Shown here one piece after another: positions 5,934-7,388 of a stretch of 7,388 bases of DNA (positions are counted from its first letter, which is position 1; each line of letters opens with the position of its first letter). The translations under genes and the position numbers were made by a program. The notes below the pieces were generated by a model. That model worked only from the letters and a program-made list of their open reading frames with translations, searched no databases and had not been told where the DNA came from. This stretch comes from a bacterium (GTDB lineage Bacteria > JAMORN01). The stretch lies in assembly GCA_027063545.1 (NCBI GenBank), contig JAMORN010000134.1, positions 1 through 7,388 of the forward strand. The letters run 5' to 3'.

Positions 5934-7388
5934 ATGGGCTCAAATATATTTGGAATATTATATACAGGAATTTCAGGAATTATGGCAAGCCAAATAGCTA
6001 TGGATGTAACAGGGGATAATATTGCTAATGCTAATACAGATGGATATTCAAGAAAAAGATTGGAACAAGCAGCTGTATATAGAAGAGACCCTCAATTTGG
6101 TGCTATTGGTTATGGAGCTCATCCTGTAAAGATACAGAGATTAAGAGATTTTCTTTTAGATCAACATATAACATTGTTGACATCTGATTTAGGTTATTAT
6201 AAACAATTAGATGAAGGAACAAGTAGAGTAGAAGATATATTGGTAGAACCAGATGATACTGCTTTAAATAAATTTATTAATGATTTTTGGAATTCTTGGC
6301 AAGATTTAGCTAATAATCCTGATGATATGGCATCAAGAGCAGTAGTATTAAGAACGGCCAAATCGTTAATTAATAAATTTAAAACAATTGTAGGAAAACT
6401 CAGAGATCTTCAAGATGCTTTTAATGAAGAAATGGAATATACCATAAAACAAATCAATGAATATATCGGAGAAATATATAAACTTAATCGAGAAGTTGTT
6501 GCTATAGAAACAAATGGGCAAGTAGCAAATGATGCAAGAGATAGAAGAGATTTTTTAATAAAAAAGTTGGCAGAGCTTGTTGATATCACCTATTACGAAG
6601 ATGATAAAGGAGCATATAATGTTTTTATAGATGGAAATCTTGTGGTGTCAGCAACAGAAAAGATAGAAATAGCGCCAACATATGAGTATAAAAAAAGATA
6701 TGATAATACAACCCAAAAGATAATAAAAGTACAATTATCAACAACAAAAAAGGAACTAGATATAAGAGGAGGTAAATTAAGGGCATATATGGAGTTAAGA
6801 GATAATATTATAAATAAGAAATTGGAACAACTAGATAATTTAGCCTATAATATAAAGGAAAGGGTAAATGAACTTCATGAGAGTGGATATACACTTGATG
6901 GTTTGACAGGAATTCCATTTTTTGATCCTAAAAGTAAGGGTGCTATGGATTTGGAAATTTATCCAACTGTAGATCAAAATTTAAGAAATATAGCAGCGGC
7001 AACAGGTGGTTCCTCACTTCATGGAACAGATACTATTACAGTTCCTAATCCACCATATGGAGTTCCTTTAGAATTTGATACAACTCCTAGAGATAATCTA
7101 GTATATGATTCTGTAGTTTTAACTAATAGCTCTAATGGATATGTGTATAAAGAAGGTATAGATTATGTTGTAAACTATCAAGAAGGTACAATTGTTTTGC
7201 TTGCAGATTCTTTAATACCTCCGGGAGCAGTTTTGAATGTAGAATATGATTATAGAGTAGCGGATTTTAAAGGAGAAGGTGATGGATCAAATGCTTTAGC
7301 AATAGCAGGTTTAAGAGAAAAGAACACAATGGATGCTAATGTTTTTGGAGAATATACAAAAACATTTAATGAATTTTATGGTTCAATA
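5934..7388 (+). CDS. flgK: Flagellar hook-associated protein 1 (FlgK), 3' end beyond window
   Basis: The frame is open for 485 codons and runs off the window. FlgK joins the hook to the filament outside the cell. The N-terminus is diagnostic: FGILYTGISGIMASQIAMDVTGDNIANANTDGYSRKR (about residues 6-42), with the ANxNTxGYSR axial-protein motif. The D1 coiled coil follows, including FWNSWQDLANNPDD (about 120-133) and the helix with VANDARDRRDFLIKKLAELV (about 199-218). GDGSNALAIAGLREK (about 450-464) matches the usual block before the C-terminal half. Between about 362 and 446 lies a beta-rich stretch (TITVPNPP to VLNVEYDYR) that looks like a variable, surface-exposed insert. Shine-Dalgarno AGGAGG (5921-5926) overlaps the end of flgN and sits 7 nt before the ATG; only one base separates the two genes. 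The C-terminal D0 helix is not in view. Confidence 0.95.
   Translation, partial: MGSNIFGILYTGISGIMASQIAMDVTGDNIANANTDGYSRKRLEQAAVYRRDPQFGAIGYGAHPVKIQRLRDFLLDQHITLLTSDLGYYKQLDEGTSRVEDILVEPDDTALNKFINDFWNSWQDLANNPDDMASRAVVLRTAKSLINKFKTIVGKLRDLQDAFNEEMEYTIKQINEYIGEIYKLNREVVAIETNGQVANDARDRRDFLIKKLAELVDITYYEDDKGAYNVFIDGNLVVSATEKIEIAPTYEYKKRYDNTTQKIIKVQLSTTKKELDIRGGKLRAYMELRDNIINKKLEQLDNLAYNIKERVNELHESGYTLDGLTGIPFFDPKSKGAMDLEIYPTVDQNLRNIAAATGGSSLHGTDTITVPNPPYGVPLEFDTTPRDNLVYDSVVLTNSSNGYVYKEGIDYVVNYQEGTIVLLADSLIPPGAVLNVEYDYRVADFKGEGDGSNALAIAGLREKNTMDANVFGEYTKTFNEFYGSI

Noticed and set aside
1-7388. CRISPR arrays, tRNA/rRNA genes, insertion sequences, toxin-antitoxin or phage-defence modules
   Set aside because: Searched by eye; no direct-repeat array, tRNA-like fold, transposase or terminal repeats, or defence motif was found.

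Overview
This is an AT-rich (about 30% G+C or lower) bacterial chromosome segment. Every supported gene is on the + strand. It reads as housekeeping genes, then a decayed surface-protein gene, then the start of a flagellar operon. The organism is a motile, flagellated bacterium. A near-consensus sigma-54 (-24/-12) promoter precedes the flagellar genes, and the RNase HII carries a GRGC variant that I associate with Campylobacterota. These suggest Campylobacterota or another low-GC lineage with sigma-54-controlled flagella, such as Aquificota or Deferribacterota. The lineage cannot be fixed from this window alone.

Region by region: 1-308 is the 3' end of an ABC ATPase gene. It overlaps by ATGA the start of a complete UvrD/PcrA/Rep-type helicase gene (305-2314). 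After a 149-nt gap with a candidate sigma-70 promoter comes rpsU (2464-2670), which has a very strong Shine-Dalgarno and a GTG start, followed by a hairpin terminator. hisI (2714-3139) starts only 12 nt after that hairpin. rnhB (3148-3918) follows 8 nt later. Neither hisI nor rnhB has a recognisable Shine-Dalgarno.

3919-4653 contains no intact gene. It holds a weak A/T-only hairpin, a disrupted gene for a cleaved-adhesin / choice-of-anchor-J type beta-sandwich protein (in-frame TAA at 4178-4180, with frame-shifted coding-like sequence upstream), and a strong intrinsic terminator (4574-4601). The sigma-54 promoter (4601-4616) starts on the last T of that terminator.

The promoter drives flgJ (rod-binding domain fused to an SLT-type lytic transglycosylase), flgN (export chaperone) and flgK (hook-filament junction protein, running off the window). 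The three products work at successive steps: cutting peptidoglycan and capping the rod, chaperoning the junction proteins to the export gate, and joining hook to filament. The genes are tightly coupled by overlap or 1-nt spacing, each with a good Shine-Dalgarno.

I found no exotic or clearly undescribed system. The most useful observations are the sigma-54 promoter abutting a terminator, the broken adhesin-like gene, possible RNA-level control at the rpsU start, and the unusual hisI translation start.
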